Shown here: positions 50,914 through 59,863 of the stretch, one piece after another
Layout of the letters: the number at the start of each line of letters is the position of its first letter
How positions within the stretch are numbered: position 1 is the stretch's first letter
Source of the DNA: Bacillus bingmayongensis
GTDB lineage: Bacteria; Bacillota; Bacilli; Bacillales; Bacillaceae_G
Assembly: GCF_000299035.1 (NCBI RefSeq)
Contig: NZ_JH921519.1
Location: 246,089 to 310,088 of the forward strand
Direction of reading: 5' to 3'
Length of the DNA stretch: 64,000 bases
The notes under the pieces: model-generated
Told to the model about the DNA's origin: nothing
Seen by the model: the letters and a program-made list of their open reading frames with translations, nothing else
The model's database searches: none
Made by a program: the position numbers and the translations under genes

Positions 50914-51794
50914 CAAGCGTTCGTCTACAAAATAAATATAAAGCGATTCAAGATTTACATGCGAATGAAAATCTGCCAGTAATCCTTTTATGTGAAATTG
51001 CCGGTGTATCTCGTGCTGCTTATTATAAATGGCTACAGCGTACGCCAACAGCTAAAGAATTAGAGAATGAAGCAATTCTTCAGGATATTCAAGCTATTTA
51101 TGCACGAGTAGGAGGCATTTATGGGTACCGAAGAATGAATTTAAATATTAATAGGATATATCATAAAAAGTTTAATCACAAACGTATTTATCGTTTAATG
51201 CACATCGCTGGATTACAGTCCGTGATTCGTCGGAAAAGAAAGCGCTATGTTCCCTCATCTGCGCAATATGTCGCTGAAAATCGACTTAATCGTGAATTTA
51301 CTGCCGGCAAGCCCAATGAAAAATGGGTAACAGATGTCACGAAGTTCAAATTAGGAAACGGAAGGAAAACGTATTTAAGTGCCATTTTAGATCTTTACGA
51401 TGGCTCCATTATTAGTTATGTATTGGGACATTCAAACAATAATAAATTGGTATTTCGAACATTGGATCAAGCTATCACTATATTAAAAGAGAATGAACAT
51501 CCATTGATTCATAGTGATCGAGGGTATCAATATACGTCACATGGGTTTAAGAGAAAAATAGAAAAAGCAAAAATGATTCATAGCATGTCACGTGTAGGAA
51601 AATGTATAGATAATGGACCAATGGAATCGTTTTGGGGGACCTTGAAGTGTGAAAAGTATTACCTACATAAGTATGAGACATTTGAATCGTTACAACAAGC
51701 GATAGATGATTATATCCAATTTTACAATAACGAACGTTACCAAGAAAGATTAAACGGCTTAAGCCCATTAGAATACAGGGTTCAAGCCGCTTAA
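50883..51794 (+). CDS. IS150-type transposase OrfB with DDE domain (made by -1 frameshift)
   Basis: There is no separate start with a ribosome binding site. The frame opens before 50883 and is reached from OrfA by -1 slippage at the A6G site. The 300-residue part contains an HTH_21 segment (EIAGVSRAAYYKWLQR), IYGYRRMN, and a complete rve-type DDE catalytic domain: D in WVTDVTKF, D in IHSDRGYQYTS and E in DNGPMESFWGTLK. It carries out the strand cutting and joining of transposition. The sequence is uninterrupted. Confidence 0.9.
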   Translation, partial: VRGTRKEASLTSVRLQNKYKAIQDLHANENLPVILLCEIAGVSRAAYYKWLQRTPTAKELENEAILQDIQAIYARVGGIYGYRRMNLNINRIYHKKFNHKRIYRLMHIAGLQSVIRRKRKRYVPSSAQYVAENRLNREFTAGKPNEKWVTDVTKFKLGNGRKTYLSAILDLYDGSIISYVLGHSNNNKLVFRTLDQAITILKENEHPLIHSDRGYQYTSHGFKRKIEKAKMIHSMSRVGKCIDNGPMESFWGTLKCEKYYLHKYETFESLQQAIDDYIQFYNNERYQERLNGLSPLEYRVQAA

Positions 51795-51866
51795 AGTATT
51801 TTTATTATTTCCACTGTCTACTTGACAGGGAGCTGTTCATAAAACAATTGGATTCTTTTCTTAGAT

Positions 51867-52784
51867 TTAATTTCCTTTTATCTCAAGGTGTTCTCGCAGT
51901 TTATTTGATAAACTTTGACGATCCTGATCAGATACAAAGTAATACCAAATACCATCTTCTGCTTTGTGCCCATCACCTTTAATTTGAATTTCTTCTTTAT
52001 TTTTCATTGCATCTTTATAATTCTTTTGCATATCAAACATTTGATCTTGTGTTAAGTTTGTTTTTACATTTTTCTCAATTGCTTTTAAAACATCACCATA
52101 GTTTGCAAGAGAAGATAAATTTGCTCCTTTACTAATAACGGCTTGTAGTACTTGACGCTGACGCATTTGACGCCCAAAATCTCCACGTGGGTCTTTCTTT
52201 CTCATACGTGTATATTTTAATGCTTCTTCGCCTGTTAAATGAATATTTCCCTTTGCAAAATGTGTACGATCTTGTGTAAAGTCTAAATCATTGTTCACAT
52301 CTACACCGCCAACCGCATCAACAATATCTTTAAATCCTTCCATATTTACTTCAATATAATAATCAATTGGCGTATCCAAGAAGTTTTCTACAGTATCAAC
52401 GGACATATTAATACCACCAAATGCATATGCATGGTTAATCTTATCCTTTTTACCTTTCCCAACAATCTCTGTATATGTATCACGAGGAATACTTAATAGT
52501 TTCATTGATTTTTGTTTCGGATTTAAAGTAATTACCATTAGCGAATCAGAACGCCCTTGGTCGCCTGCACGCTCATCTGCACCCATTAATAGGATGGATA
52601 CCGGTTTTGAATCTGCTACTTTTACTTCTTCTGTACGTTTCTTAGAATGGTCACGATCTAACGGTTTATGAACTTTATCTAACGTATTTGAAACAGACGA
52701 ATAAATACTATATGCATAAACACCTGTGCCAATTATAAGTACACCTACAATTCCTAAAACCCAGAGTAGGATTTTCTTTTTCAT
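51867..52784 (-). CDS. LytR-CpsA-Psr (LCP) family cell wall polymer ligase, copy 2
   Basis: A 305-residue paralogue of the protein at 47523-48431, with the same architecture (membrane helix at about 5-27, then LCP domain) and the same key segments LLMGADERA, GRSDSLMVITL, SIPRDTYTEI, KINHAYAFGG and FGRQMRQRQVLQA. AAAGAGGG precedes the start. The insertion sequence has split the inverted repeat immediately after its stop, so its transcripts may now run into the insertion sequence antisense to the transposase. Confidence 0.9.
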   Translation of the reverse strand: MKKKILLWVLGIVGVLIIGTGVYAYSIYSSVSNTLDKVHKPLDRDHSKKRTEEVKVADSKPVSILLMGADERAGDQGRSDSLMVITLNPKQKSMKLLSIPRDTYTEIVGKGKKDKINHAYAFGGINMSVDTVENFLDTPIDYYIEVNMEGFKDIVDAVGGVDVNNDLDFTQDRTHFAKGNIHLTGEEALKYTRMRKKDPRGDFGRQMRQRQVLQAVISKGANLSSLANYGDVLKAIEKNVKTNLTQDQMFDMQKNYKDAMKNKEEIQIKGDGHKAEDGIWYYFVSDQDRQSLSNKLREHLEIKGN

Positions 52785-52932
52785 CTCTTCAGCCCTCTTT
52801 CTATCTATACACGAGCAATTTTTGCAATAATAAATTCTCTGTATATTGATTCACCTTTTCGTAGTTCAAAACTATTATACGATATATTCAGTTTTTTACC
52901 AGTCGTCCTCCTATTGTTTACTCCTTACATAG

Positions 52933-53005
52933 AGTAGAACTCTAGTCAGTGGAAGATCTCATCCCCATCTAACTTCCTGGCTTTTGCTGAAGTTTGAAAT
53001 AAGCG
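52933..53005 (+). repeat. Dispersed repeat family 2, degraded copy
   Basis: CTAGTCAGTGGAAGATCTCA, ACCCCATCTAACTTC-like and CTTTTGCTGAAGTTTGAAAT plus AAGCG line up with the long copy at 25813-25966 after internal deletions. The rest of the 307-bp gap between fabZ and LCP copy 2 holds a weak GAATGRCA hairpin (53022-53057) and no gene. Confidence 0.4.
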
Positions 53006-53091
53006 ATGAAACAAAAAAGACGAATGACAATAGGTATGAAATCCCTTTTGCCATTCATCCACTAAAACAAGAACCTTTTTATACATAGTTC

Positions 53092-53526
53092 CTATTCTTT
53101 TTTATCACCAAGCGCAAATGTAATTTCAGCTTCACATGCAATTTCACCATTTACAGTCGCAACAGCTTTTCCTTTTCCGATTGGTCCACGTACACGCGTC
53201 ATTTCTACTTCTAAGCGAAGCTGGTCGCCTGGGCGCACTTGACGCTTAAAGCGACAGTTATCAATCCCAGCAAAGAATGCAAGACGTCCACGATTCTCTT
53301 CTTTCTTCAGTACAGCAACCGCACCAACTTGTGCTAATGCTTCTACAATTAGAACACCTGGCATTACGGGATAATCAGGAAAGTGCCCATTGAAGTATTC
53401 TTCATTCGCTGTTACATTTTTAATTCCAACTGCACGCTTGCCTTCTTCTACTTCTAGAATTTGATCGACAAGTAGAAATGGATAGCGATGCGGGATAATT
53501 TCTTTAATTTGCTGTATATCTAACAT
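53092..53526 (-). CDS. fabZ: 3-hydroxyacyl-ACP dehydratase FabZ
   Basis: The 144-residue hot-dog-fold enzyme dehydrates 3-hydroxyacyl-ACP in fatty acid synthesis. Catalytic residues are H48 ([14 protein letters not shown]) and E62 (VEALAQVG). [13 protein letters not shown] is the family N-terminal signature. Length is typical. AAGGAGAGAATG precedes the ATG. In other Bacilli it follows mbl and flagellar rod genes; here its upstream neighbour is the surface polymer locus. Confidence 0.95.
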   Translation of the reverse strand: MLDIQQIKEIIPHRYPFLLVDQILEVEEGKRAVGIKNVTANEEYFNGHFPDYPVMPGVLIVEALAQVGAVAVLKKEENRGRLAFFAGIDNCRFKRQVRPGDQLRLEVEMTRVRGPIGKGKAVATVNGEIACEAEITFALGDKKE

Positions 53527-53620
53527 ATCATTCTCTCCTTATACATTAAATTGGTCATACCACCAAAACACTGTCCTTATTATCCCATTCTCTCATAATT
53601 TTGTCACGAAAAACAAAAAA

Positions 53621-53640
53621 ACACTTTCAACTGAAAGTGT
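53621..53640 (-). terminator. Orphan terminator upstream of fabZ
   Basis: ACACTTTCA / TGAAAGTGT is followed on the minus strand by TTTTTTTGTTTTT. It terminates minus-strand transcripts coming from above 53641, where no gene remains. Confidence 0.7.
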
Positions 53641-54177
53641 CTAAATATAAAATCCTTATAAAAAAGATACACCCTTTTTCCTTCACTAATATTGACATAA
53701 CAAAATAATAGCATTTGACACGGAGGTTGGAAAAAGAGTGTATATCAAGTTAGGGAAAGGTAATATGCATTAAGCATACTCTACCTTTAGTGTCGTATTC
53801 ACGATTTATTATAAAGGACATAAATAAGAAAGAAAAACCTAATATTTTTCGTTTTTCTCCTTTATTCCCTAAGATTACTACGAATTTCTCTTTTTATCTC
53901 ATATTATCTTAAATGTTATATTTAGAAATTCAAATTATCAAAGAGGACTATATTTTTTTAGTAATCTGCTGTTCAAATTGATACACTCTCTGTTCCTTTT
54001 CTAAATATTCCTATTCGTTGTTTATATAGTTTAAAGACTGTATAATTATTACGGTATTTATATACTACCATTATTACATTTACAATCTTCTCATCAATTA
54101 TTTGTGTTTATTTATTATGTTGCTAAATAAATATAATCAGTAACAGCAGTGTTAAATTTACTATAAGGAGTACAACT
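53641..54177. other. AT-rich gene-free region with two inverted repeats
   Basis: ATACACCCTTTTTCC (53667-53681) pairs with GGAAAAAGAGTGTAT (53729-53743, one mismatch). AAAGGTAATATGC (53756-53768) pairs with GCATAC plus TCTACCTTT (53774-53788). No open frame of note is seen. From about 53800 to 54177 it is AT-rich and should hold the promoter of the alpha/beta-hydrolase-like gene. Confidence 0.45.
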
Positions 54178-54975
54178 ATGAGCGGTAAAATCGAAGTCCA
54201 TTATAAAGCTAAAAACGGTGTTGAACTAACCTATATGGAAGACCCTTATCCAATTCAAAACTTTAAAGGTGAAAGGAAATTATTAGTTATTTTCCAATCC
54301 CTAGGGAACGAAAATTCTGATGATGCTAGGCAGCGTTATCCCTATACTTTAATTGACGGTTTAAAATTTTATAACTGCAGAAAAATTTATATTAAAGATG
54401 ATATAGGACATGTTGGGAGTTACTATTTAGGTCTAAATGGAAAATTTGATGTTCGCGATGCAGTGCTTGAATTTTTAAAATTAAAAATCAATGAATATAA
54501 AATTCTAAAAGAAGACATTATTTTCTTCGGCCCTTCTAAAGGCGGTTATGCTGCATTAAATTTCGGATATGAATTAGGTGTCAAAAATATATTAACTGCA
54601 GTTCCGCAATATCATCTTTATAACTTTATTGAGCAATACAAAAGCTTCTTAACATATATTTTACCTGAAAATATTACAGAGGAAACAAAAGCATTTTATA
54701 ATAATTATCTAGGTAATGTAATTAAAAAAAGTCGACATAAACCAAATGTTTATTTAGTTACATCACAACACGACAACTTATATGACGATCATATTGTTCC
54801 GTTAGTAGATGCAATAAATGAAAACGGATCTAATCTATTTATTTATGAAAATAATGAAACGTATGTTACTAGACATAATAATGTTGTTGTAAATACAATG
54901 AATGAAATACTAGCTATTTTAAGTATGCTTTTGTGCGATGATACAATAAAAACGTTTTTTAATCCGCAAGCGTAA
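54178..54975 (+). CDS. XcbB/CpsF-like alpha/beta-hydrolase-fold surface polysaccharide protein
   Basis: A 265-residue soluble protein with a nucleophile elbow FFGPSKGGYAAL (S120 of GxSxG) and preceding strand-helix pattern of the alpha/beta-hydrolase fold. D and H residues near YLVTSQHDNLYDDH could complete a triad. It recalls the XcbB/CpsF capsule-biosynthesis group and the Asp2-like proteins. It has no signal peptide, so it acts in the cytoplasm. TATAAGGAGT precedes the ATG. It converges on the glycosyltransferase/teichoic acid operon. Acyl transfer to, or hydrolysis of, a surface polymer precursor is possible; the exact reaction is unknown. Confidence 0.6.
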   Translation: MSGKIEVHYKAKNGVELTYMEDPYPIQNFKGERKLLVIFQSLGNENSDDARQRYPYTLIDGLKFYNCRKIYIKDDIGHVGSYYLGLNGKFDVRDAVLEFLKLKINEYKILKEDIIFFGPSKGGYAALNFGYELGVKNILTAVPQYHLYNFIEQYKSFLTYILPENITEETKAFYNNYLGNVIKKSRHKPNVYLVTSQHDNLYDDHIVPLVDAINENGSNLFIYENNETYVTRHNNVVVNTMNEILAILSMLLCDDTIKTFFNPQA

Positions 54976-54997
54976 CAACTGCACAATATACAGAAAT

Positions 54998-55038
54998 GAA
55001 GAAGCCTCCAAAAATTATTATTTTTAAGAGGCTTCTTC
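54998..55038 (+). terminator. Terminator of the hydrolase-like gene
   Basis: The arms GAAGAAGCCTC and GAGGCTTCTTC flank an A/T-rich loop. The T-run is short. Confidence 0.6.
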
Positions 55039-55095
55039 ATTTTTGCCAAACATCGACTATATAGATTTATCAAAATCATTTGTAATTACATAAAA

Positions 55096-55123
55096 AAGAA
55101 CTGACTCTAGTCAATAGTTCTTT
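55096..55123 (-). terminator. Terminator of the teichoic-acid-like operon
   Basis: On the minus strand AAAGAACTATTGACTAG-type arms pair (AGAACTRTTGACT / AGTCAGTTCT) and TTTTTTA follows. Confidence 0.65.
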
Positions 55124-55162
55124 ATCAACTTTGCGAGTCAGCTTCTTTTATATTAAATTATT

Positions 55163-56374
55163 TTATACAGATGTCTGCACGAGCATTTCTTTTACGTTCT
55201 TTTTTGACTTTTTTTGTACTTGTTCTTCTAATATATGATCCCATTTTCCGCCAACAACATTAAATGTATACTTTTCAACATTCTTTCTTGCCATCTGACC
55301 ATACTCTTTTCGTAATTCTTCAGATTCAATTAAAGTCATTAATGAATTAGCTAGTTCTTCTACATTGCCCTCTTCTACTAGAATACCATCTTCTTTATGT
55401 GTAATGACTTCCCTAGGACCTGTACATGCAAAACCTACACAAGGAACCCCAACAGACATTGCTTCAATAATTACCATTCCAAAGGATTCATATCTAGAAC
55501 TTAAAGCATATATAGAAGAATTGCGCATTTCACCGATAATATTATTTGTCTTTTGCATAAGGAAAATATTATTATACGCTTTTTCCTTAAAGATTTTTTC
55601 GCGAAGTGCCTCTTCCTCTACTCCAGATCCAAAAATTTTCAGCTTCCAATCAGGATGTTTTTTTATAACTTTAGAAAAAGCTGGAATTAAGAGATCAAAT
55701 CCCTTTTCAGGAGCATAACGTCCAGCTGCAATGACTACTTTTTTATCCAGCTTTGCTGTTTCTTCTGGAATATCTGTTGCATTTTCTACTTTGTATAAAT
55801 CTACTTTACTTCCTTTTAATAATTGCTCATAGTCATTAATTTCGGAATCCGTTAAACATGTTAGAGCATCTAACTTTTTATAATGTTTCTTTATTTTATT
55901 TTGCAATCCTGGTGCATGACCAGCGAAATACAGATGCTCTTGCCCAATTTTTATTACATCTTTCTTCACAAACTTTGTAGCTAAAATGTTAAAGGAAGGT
56001 ATCGTCGTAATTAAAATCCCTTTGTTTATCTTTTTGAGTGCTGCAATAATTTTAAGATCTACAAATAGATTAAACATCTTGTATAAGTCTTCGCTTTTAT
56101 CTATAAAGACACTAGGGATTTTCATTAACATCCTTTTAATAATCTTTTGATATAGCGGTGTGTTTCTACCAAATAATTTCCCCCTTCTTGCATCAAAAAT
56201 CGGGGTGATTTTTACTTTTTTATCGATATCAAACATCGGCTCGGCACTTGTTCTTCTCACACTAATAATTTCTACTTCATGGTTTTTAGCGGCGAAGTAA
56301 TTCGCTGTATTTACAACAGTTCTTACCGTTCCGCCCATTCCATAAATATTATATACAAGAAATGTAACTTTCAT
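55163..56374 (-). CDS. GT4-family glycosyltransferase
   Basis: The 403-residue protein has a GT-B fold of family GT4. The N-terminal Rossmann domain begins VTFLVYNIYGMGGTVRTV (glycine-rich acceptor loop), and the C-terminal domain has VIAAGRYAPEKGFDLLIPAF and the E-x7-E motif ESFGMVIIEAMSVGVPCV. It uses a nucleotide-activated sugar to build or decorate a surface glycan. It ends the minus-strand operon with the glycerophosphotransferases, 14 bp after the large one, suggesting that it glycosylates the polyol-phosphate chain or builds its linkage unit. Confidence 0.88.
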   Translation of the reverse strand: MKVTFLVYNIYGMGGTVRTVVNTANYFAAKNHEVEIISVRRTSAEPMFDIDKKVKITPIFDARRGKLFGRNTPLYQKIIKRMLMKIPSVFIDKSEDLYKMFNLFVDLKIIAALKKINKGILITTIPSFNILATKFVKKDVIKIGQEHLYFAGHAPGLQNKIKKHYKKLDALTCLTDSEINDYEQLLKGSKVDLYKVENATDIPEETAKLDKKVVIAAGRYAPEKGFDLLIPAFSKVIKKHPDWKLKIFGSGVEEEALREKIFKEKAYNNIFLMQKTNNIIGEMRNSSIYALSSRYESFGMVIIEAMSVGVPCVGFACTGPREVITHKEDGILVEEGNVEELANSLMTLIESEELRKEYGQMARKNVEKYTFNVVGGKWDHILEEQVQKKSKKNVKEMLVQTSV

Positions 56375-56388
56375 TTTTCTTCACCTCA

Positions 56389-59300
56389 CTATTTAGTCGT
56401 TGTTTTATTAGATAATTTCTTAATTTCGTTATAAATTCGTTCAAAGTTATGCTTATCATGATAAGCATAATATTTTTTAGAATTTATATTATATTTCGGT
56501 TTATACTTAAAGTCATTTTTAGCATAATCGCTCACATATTTAATAACTTCATCTCTTGTCAGTGCAATATCCCCAACTAGGTCTTTTCTTAAATCTACAT
56601 AGGAACCTCTATGTTTCAAATAATCATTTACATCAAAATGATAGAAAACTGTTGGCTTTTTCAAATAGTTAAAGTCAAATACAACACTTGAATAATCCGT
56701 AATCATTAAAGAACTGTTTTGCATCAATTCTTTTACACTTTCTTCACCCAATTTAACAACGTGTATTCTTTCATTTAAAGATGCAAATTCATCCTTATAT
56801 TTTTTTTGAATTTCAATGTGCGGGAAGAACTTAAGCACTAAATCATGCTTTTCAAGCAAATCATGTAATTTCTTGTCTTGTAATAATCCATGGTAATGTA
56901 CAAAGAAATCAGAAGCTAAAAACCCTTCTCTTGAGCCAATAACCCATTCTCTCCATGTAGGCATAAGAAGAATTTCTCTCGTTTTCTTATCCTTACTTTT
57001 ATCTACTAATGAATCAAACCTAGCTAAGCCAGTAACCATGATTTGCTTCTCTTTAAAGTTCATTTCATTGATCATGATATTTTTTTCATGTTCGGAAGAA
57101 ACAACAAACTTTTTAATCATTCCATTATATGAATTTCTATTAAACTGCAATTTTTTCATCGCAATAATACCATGTTGCAAATAGATAACTTTCTTTGTAT
57201 TACTCGCCATCTTATTATGAACAACACTTGGAATAACATCCCTAATTCCATGACTTACAATTGTATATTCACTTAAGTAGTATAAAACAAGATGTTTAAA
57301 GCTATCGTATCGCAGAACTTTATCTTTATATGGTAAAAGATTGTCCATATTTTTATTATTTTTCTTACTCACATAGTACGTCTCTTCTTGGATATTCTTC
57401 TTAATACAAGATTCGAAAAAGGCAAATCCGTTATCTTGTGCAACTTCTCCTAAATTTTCACCAATAAGCCATACTGGTTTTTTTCTAAACTTGCTCCATA
57501 CTTTAGCAACACCTCTTGCCGCTAAAAGTCTTATCTTTTCACTTGGTTTCTCATGGGCTCTTAAGTTACGCGTTTCAAGTGACATTACTCTGCTCTTTTT
57601 ATCAAAGAAAATTGACATATATAACTCATCTACTACTTTTATCGCATTTGATTTAAAGGTCGAATTCTTATTAATAATATCTAAATCCTTACCAAATAAT
57701 TTTGCTTGGACGATATTATTATTTACACGTGCAGAAAAATAAATGTCCCATCTACCTTGTTCATATGATTCAATAGATTTGATAAATGCTCGTTCCATAT
57801 TACATACATATTCATTTGCACTATTCGACTGAAGCTGCTGTTTTACCATTTCTTTTGTTTGACTATGCTTCAAGACTAATTCTGCGTCTTGCAATACAAA
57901 CTGGTCTTGTATTGTTAGCTGAATTGTAAATTTCATGTGCGTTTTCTTTACATCCATCGTGGTACAATGTGCTTGAAGAGAGTTCCGTATTGAAACAGAC
58001 AATTCATTTCTATTTGTATAGTAAGGGCGAATTTGTATTGGATATCCATTAGCATCTTTGTTTAATGGTGGATAAATCATTACCTTTGATTTATTTTTAA
58101 TATCATCTAAATTAGAGGCTAATCTAAACTCAATATTATTTCCATTACTCTCAACGTGAACCATAAATTTGAAATTCACTTCACCAATTTTATCAATATC
58201 AAATGAATCCCAATCATATGAGCTACTAAAATAGTAGCCACCATCTCCTTTTGAAAATTCATTTGTACACTTCATTTTCAAATTTAAAGATTCTTCATAA
58301 AGATATACGTCTTTTAAAACATAATTGATATCTGGGATGCTTACAAAACCTTTTACGATTAACTTACTCGCTTCATAGTCAACTCTGATGACATCACAGT
58401 ATACTCCTTCATTTCTAATTAATACTGCTAAATTATTATCTAAAGTTACGTATGGGCGAATTCTTTTTATAGCACCAGATTTGTTATAAACTGTCTTAGG
58501 TATAATTACAAAGTCTGCTTTTGAATCCGGGTTAGAACCTAGATTTAATGGCACCTTATTTCTGATTCCTTGCACTTTAAAGCTTACGAATACATCCCAG
58601 ATTCCTTTTTCTTCAAAGAAGTCGCCTTCTTCAAAAGCAATTGTCTTTTTAAAGGAATCATTCATTATACTGATAGGATGAGATTGTTCTCTTTTCGTAT
58701 CTCGTTGAATAAATAGTAGCTCTACCATTTGGTTTTCCATATCTACCATACGATTAAATTGAACTGAGCCTTCGATAGTAAGCTTATTCTGATCTAAACT
58801 TACAGTTTCAATTTTAGTAGAGGCCATTCGCTCTGTATTCCTTTTAATATTCATAACGAACTCATGCTTATCATTACGAGAAAACATATGATAATGTAAT
58901 TGATCATTATAACTAAAATAACTACCAGCTACTTTTCTTTCTTGTTTATTTTTAACTTTTATTAATGCAGGTTTCCCATTAAGCGCTCCTGCACAAAATA
59001 GTTCCCAATTCCCTTCATATAAAGGGTCTCCCTTTAATTTCAGTGTTACTTGATATTCATTTATGCTATCATTCACTTTTAAATCCGTTAGTTTTCTAAC
59101 TTCTTTTGTAAGGTTATTTTTCAAGAAAAACTCTTTTAAACGAACTTCCTTACGTTTAAACTCTGGAGAGAATCTCCCTTGTATAATAAAATCCTTCTCT
59201 TTATTTTCAAAAATTTTATTTGCAGATACAGCAATACTTACAGAATCTTTTCTGCTAAATTCAGCAAGTTTTCCAACTGAATCACTCGCGTTCACTTGAA

Positions 59301-59655
59301 AAATTGTATTATCAGGACATATAAAGAAACTCTTCTTCAAATTGTTATATACATGAAGAAGAATAATATCTTTATCTAGTTGTAAAGAAACTTTTAATTT
59401 TCCGTAATTCATTATTTCAGAAAGTCCCGAAATTGGTAGAACAAATATAACCCTATCTTTATGGATTTTCATGCTAGATAGTGATAACTGTTTTTTAGAA
59501 TTTCCTTTATGAATATATAATCCCTTTACTCTCTCATAAACACCTTTCGTATTTTCATCTGTTTGTATCGAGATTTCAAGTTCGATGCTTTTATTTTGAG
59601 TAATTTTCATTTCTTCCAGTAACATTTTTACTTTCAATTCAATCTCACCTTTCAT
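56389..59655 (-). CDS. Large CDP-glycerol glycerophosphotransferase (TagF/TagB-like) with modular N-terminus
   Basis: The 1088-residue protein has a C-terminal glyphos_transf domain (about 720-1085) with the conserved YLQHGI (catalytic His), SSEHEKN, LMPTWREW, FFPHIEIQ and MITDYSSVVFDFNYLKKP motifs. The enzyme adds glycerol or another polyol phosphate units from the CDP-activated form to a lipid-linked chain. The N-terminal ~700 residues are beta-rich. They repeat a module with the pattern RPYxTxxNxLxVxIRN (near 395-415 and 555-575), which also occurs once in the 533-residue neighbour. These modules are not in the B. subtilis TagF core. It lies in an operon with the GT4 gene. Confidence 0.85.
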   Translation of the reverse strand: MKGEIELKVKMLLEEMKITQNKSIELEISIQTDENTKGVYERVKGLYIHKGNSKKQLSLSSMKIHKDRVIFVLPISGLSEIMNYGKLKVSLQLDKDIILLHVYNNLKKSFFICPDNTIFQVNASDSVGKLAEFSRKDSVSIAVSANKIFENKEKDFIIQGRFSPEFKRKEVRLKEFFLKNNLTKEVRKLTDLKVNDSINEYQVTLKLKGDPLYEGNWELFCAGALNGKPALIKVKNKQERKVAGSYFSYNDQLHYHMFSRNDKHEFVMNIKRNTERMASTKIETVSLDQNKLTIEGSVQFNRMVDMENQMVELLFIQRDTKREQSHPISIMNDSFKKTIAFEEGDFFEEKGIWDVFVSFKVQGIRNKVPLNLGSNPDSKADFVIIPKTVYNKSGAIKRIRPYVTLDNNLAVLIRNEGVYCDVIRVDYEASKLIVKGFVSIPDINYVLKDVYLYEESLNLKMKCTNEFSKGDGGYYFSSSYDWDSFDIDKIGEVNFKFMVHVESNGNNIEFRLASNLDDIKNKSKVMIYPPLNKDANGYPIQIRPYYTNRNELSVSIRNSLQAHCTTMDVKKTHMKFTIQLTIQDQFVLQDAELVLKHSQTKEMVKQQLQSNSANEYVCNMERAFIKSIESYEQGRWDIYFSARVNNNIVQAKLFGKDLDIINKNSTFKSNAIKVVDELYMSIFFDKKSRVMSLETRNLRAHEKPSEKIRLLAARGVAKVWSKFRKKPVWLIGENLGEVAQDNGFAFFESCIKKNIQEETYYVSKKNNKNMDNLLPYKDKVLRYDSFKHLVLYYLSEYTIVSHGIRDVIPSVVHNKMASNTKKVIYLQHGIIAMKKLQFNRNSYNGMIKKFVVSSEHEKNIMINEMNFKEKQIMVTGLARFDSLVDKSKDKKTREILLMPTWREWVIGSREGFLASDFFVHYHGLLQDKKLHDLLEKHDLVLKFFPHIEIQKKYKDEFASLNERIHVVKLGEESVKELMQNSSLMITDYSSVVFDFNYLKKPTVFYHFDVNDYLKHRGSYVDLRKDLVGDIALTRDEVIKYVSDYAKNDFKYKPKYNINSKKYYAYHDKHNFERIYNEIKKLSNKTTTK

Positions 59656-59863
59656 CTATTAACAGTTAAATTCACTATCCTACTACTTTTAGTTCATTCT
59701 TCGATTTACAATTTATGTTTTACAGCTTATATAAAAAACCATTCTTTCTACCATAATTAAGAAGAAAGACTATAATTATATTTAAATAGGGCAAGCATAG
59801 TATACCTATTTATTTAATTAACAATATAGCAAAACACTCCCAATTAATTGAAAAGAGGCGAAT

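Larger units (their letters stand above)
50171..51834 (+). mobile_element. IS3-family (IS150-type) insertion sequence
   Basis: About 1.66 kb with imperfect terminal inverted repeats: TGCTCCCCATTAGGTAGACA at the left against AGCTCCCTGTCAAGTAGACA at the right end (reverse complement). It encodes OrfA and OrfB in the -1 relation with an A6G slippery stretch at 50877-50883. Both frames are intact and the DDE residues are present, so it may be active. No obvious target duplication is seen at the two edges as drawn. Confidence 0.88.
50136..51867. repeat. Inverted repeat interrupted by the insertion sequence
   Basis: AATCTAAGAAAAGAAT plus TCGATTG (50136-50158) is matched by its reverse complement at 51845-51867 (21 of 23 positions). 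The two arms flank the insertion sequence. Before insertion they would have formed one long hairpin right after the stop of LCP copy 2, probably its terminator. Confidence 0.7.

Noticed and set aside
50160-51845. Short target duplication around the insertion sequence
   Set aside because: No matching 3-5 bp were seen at the two edges under any reasonable choice of ends.
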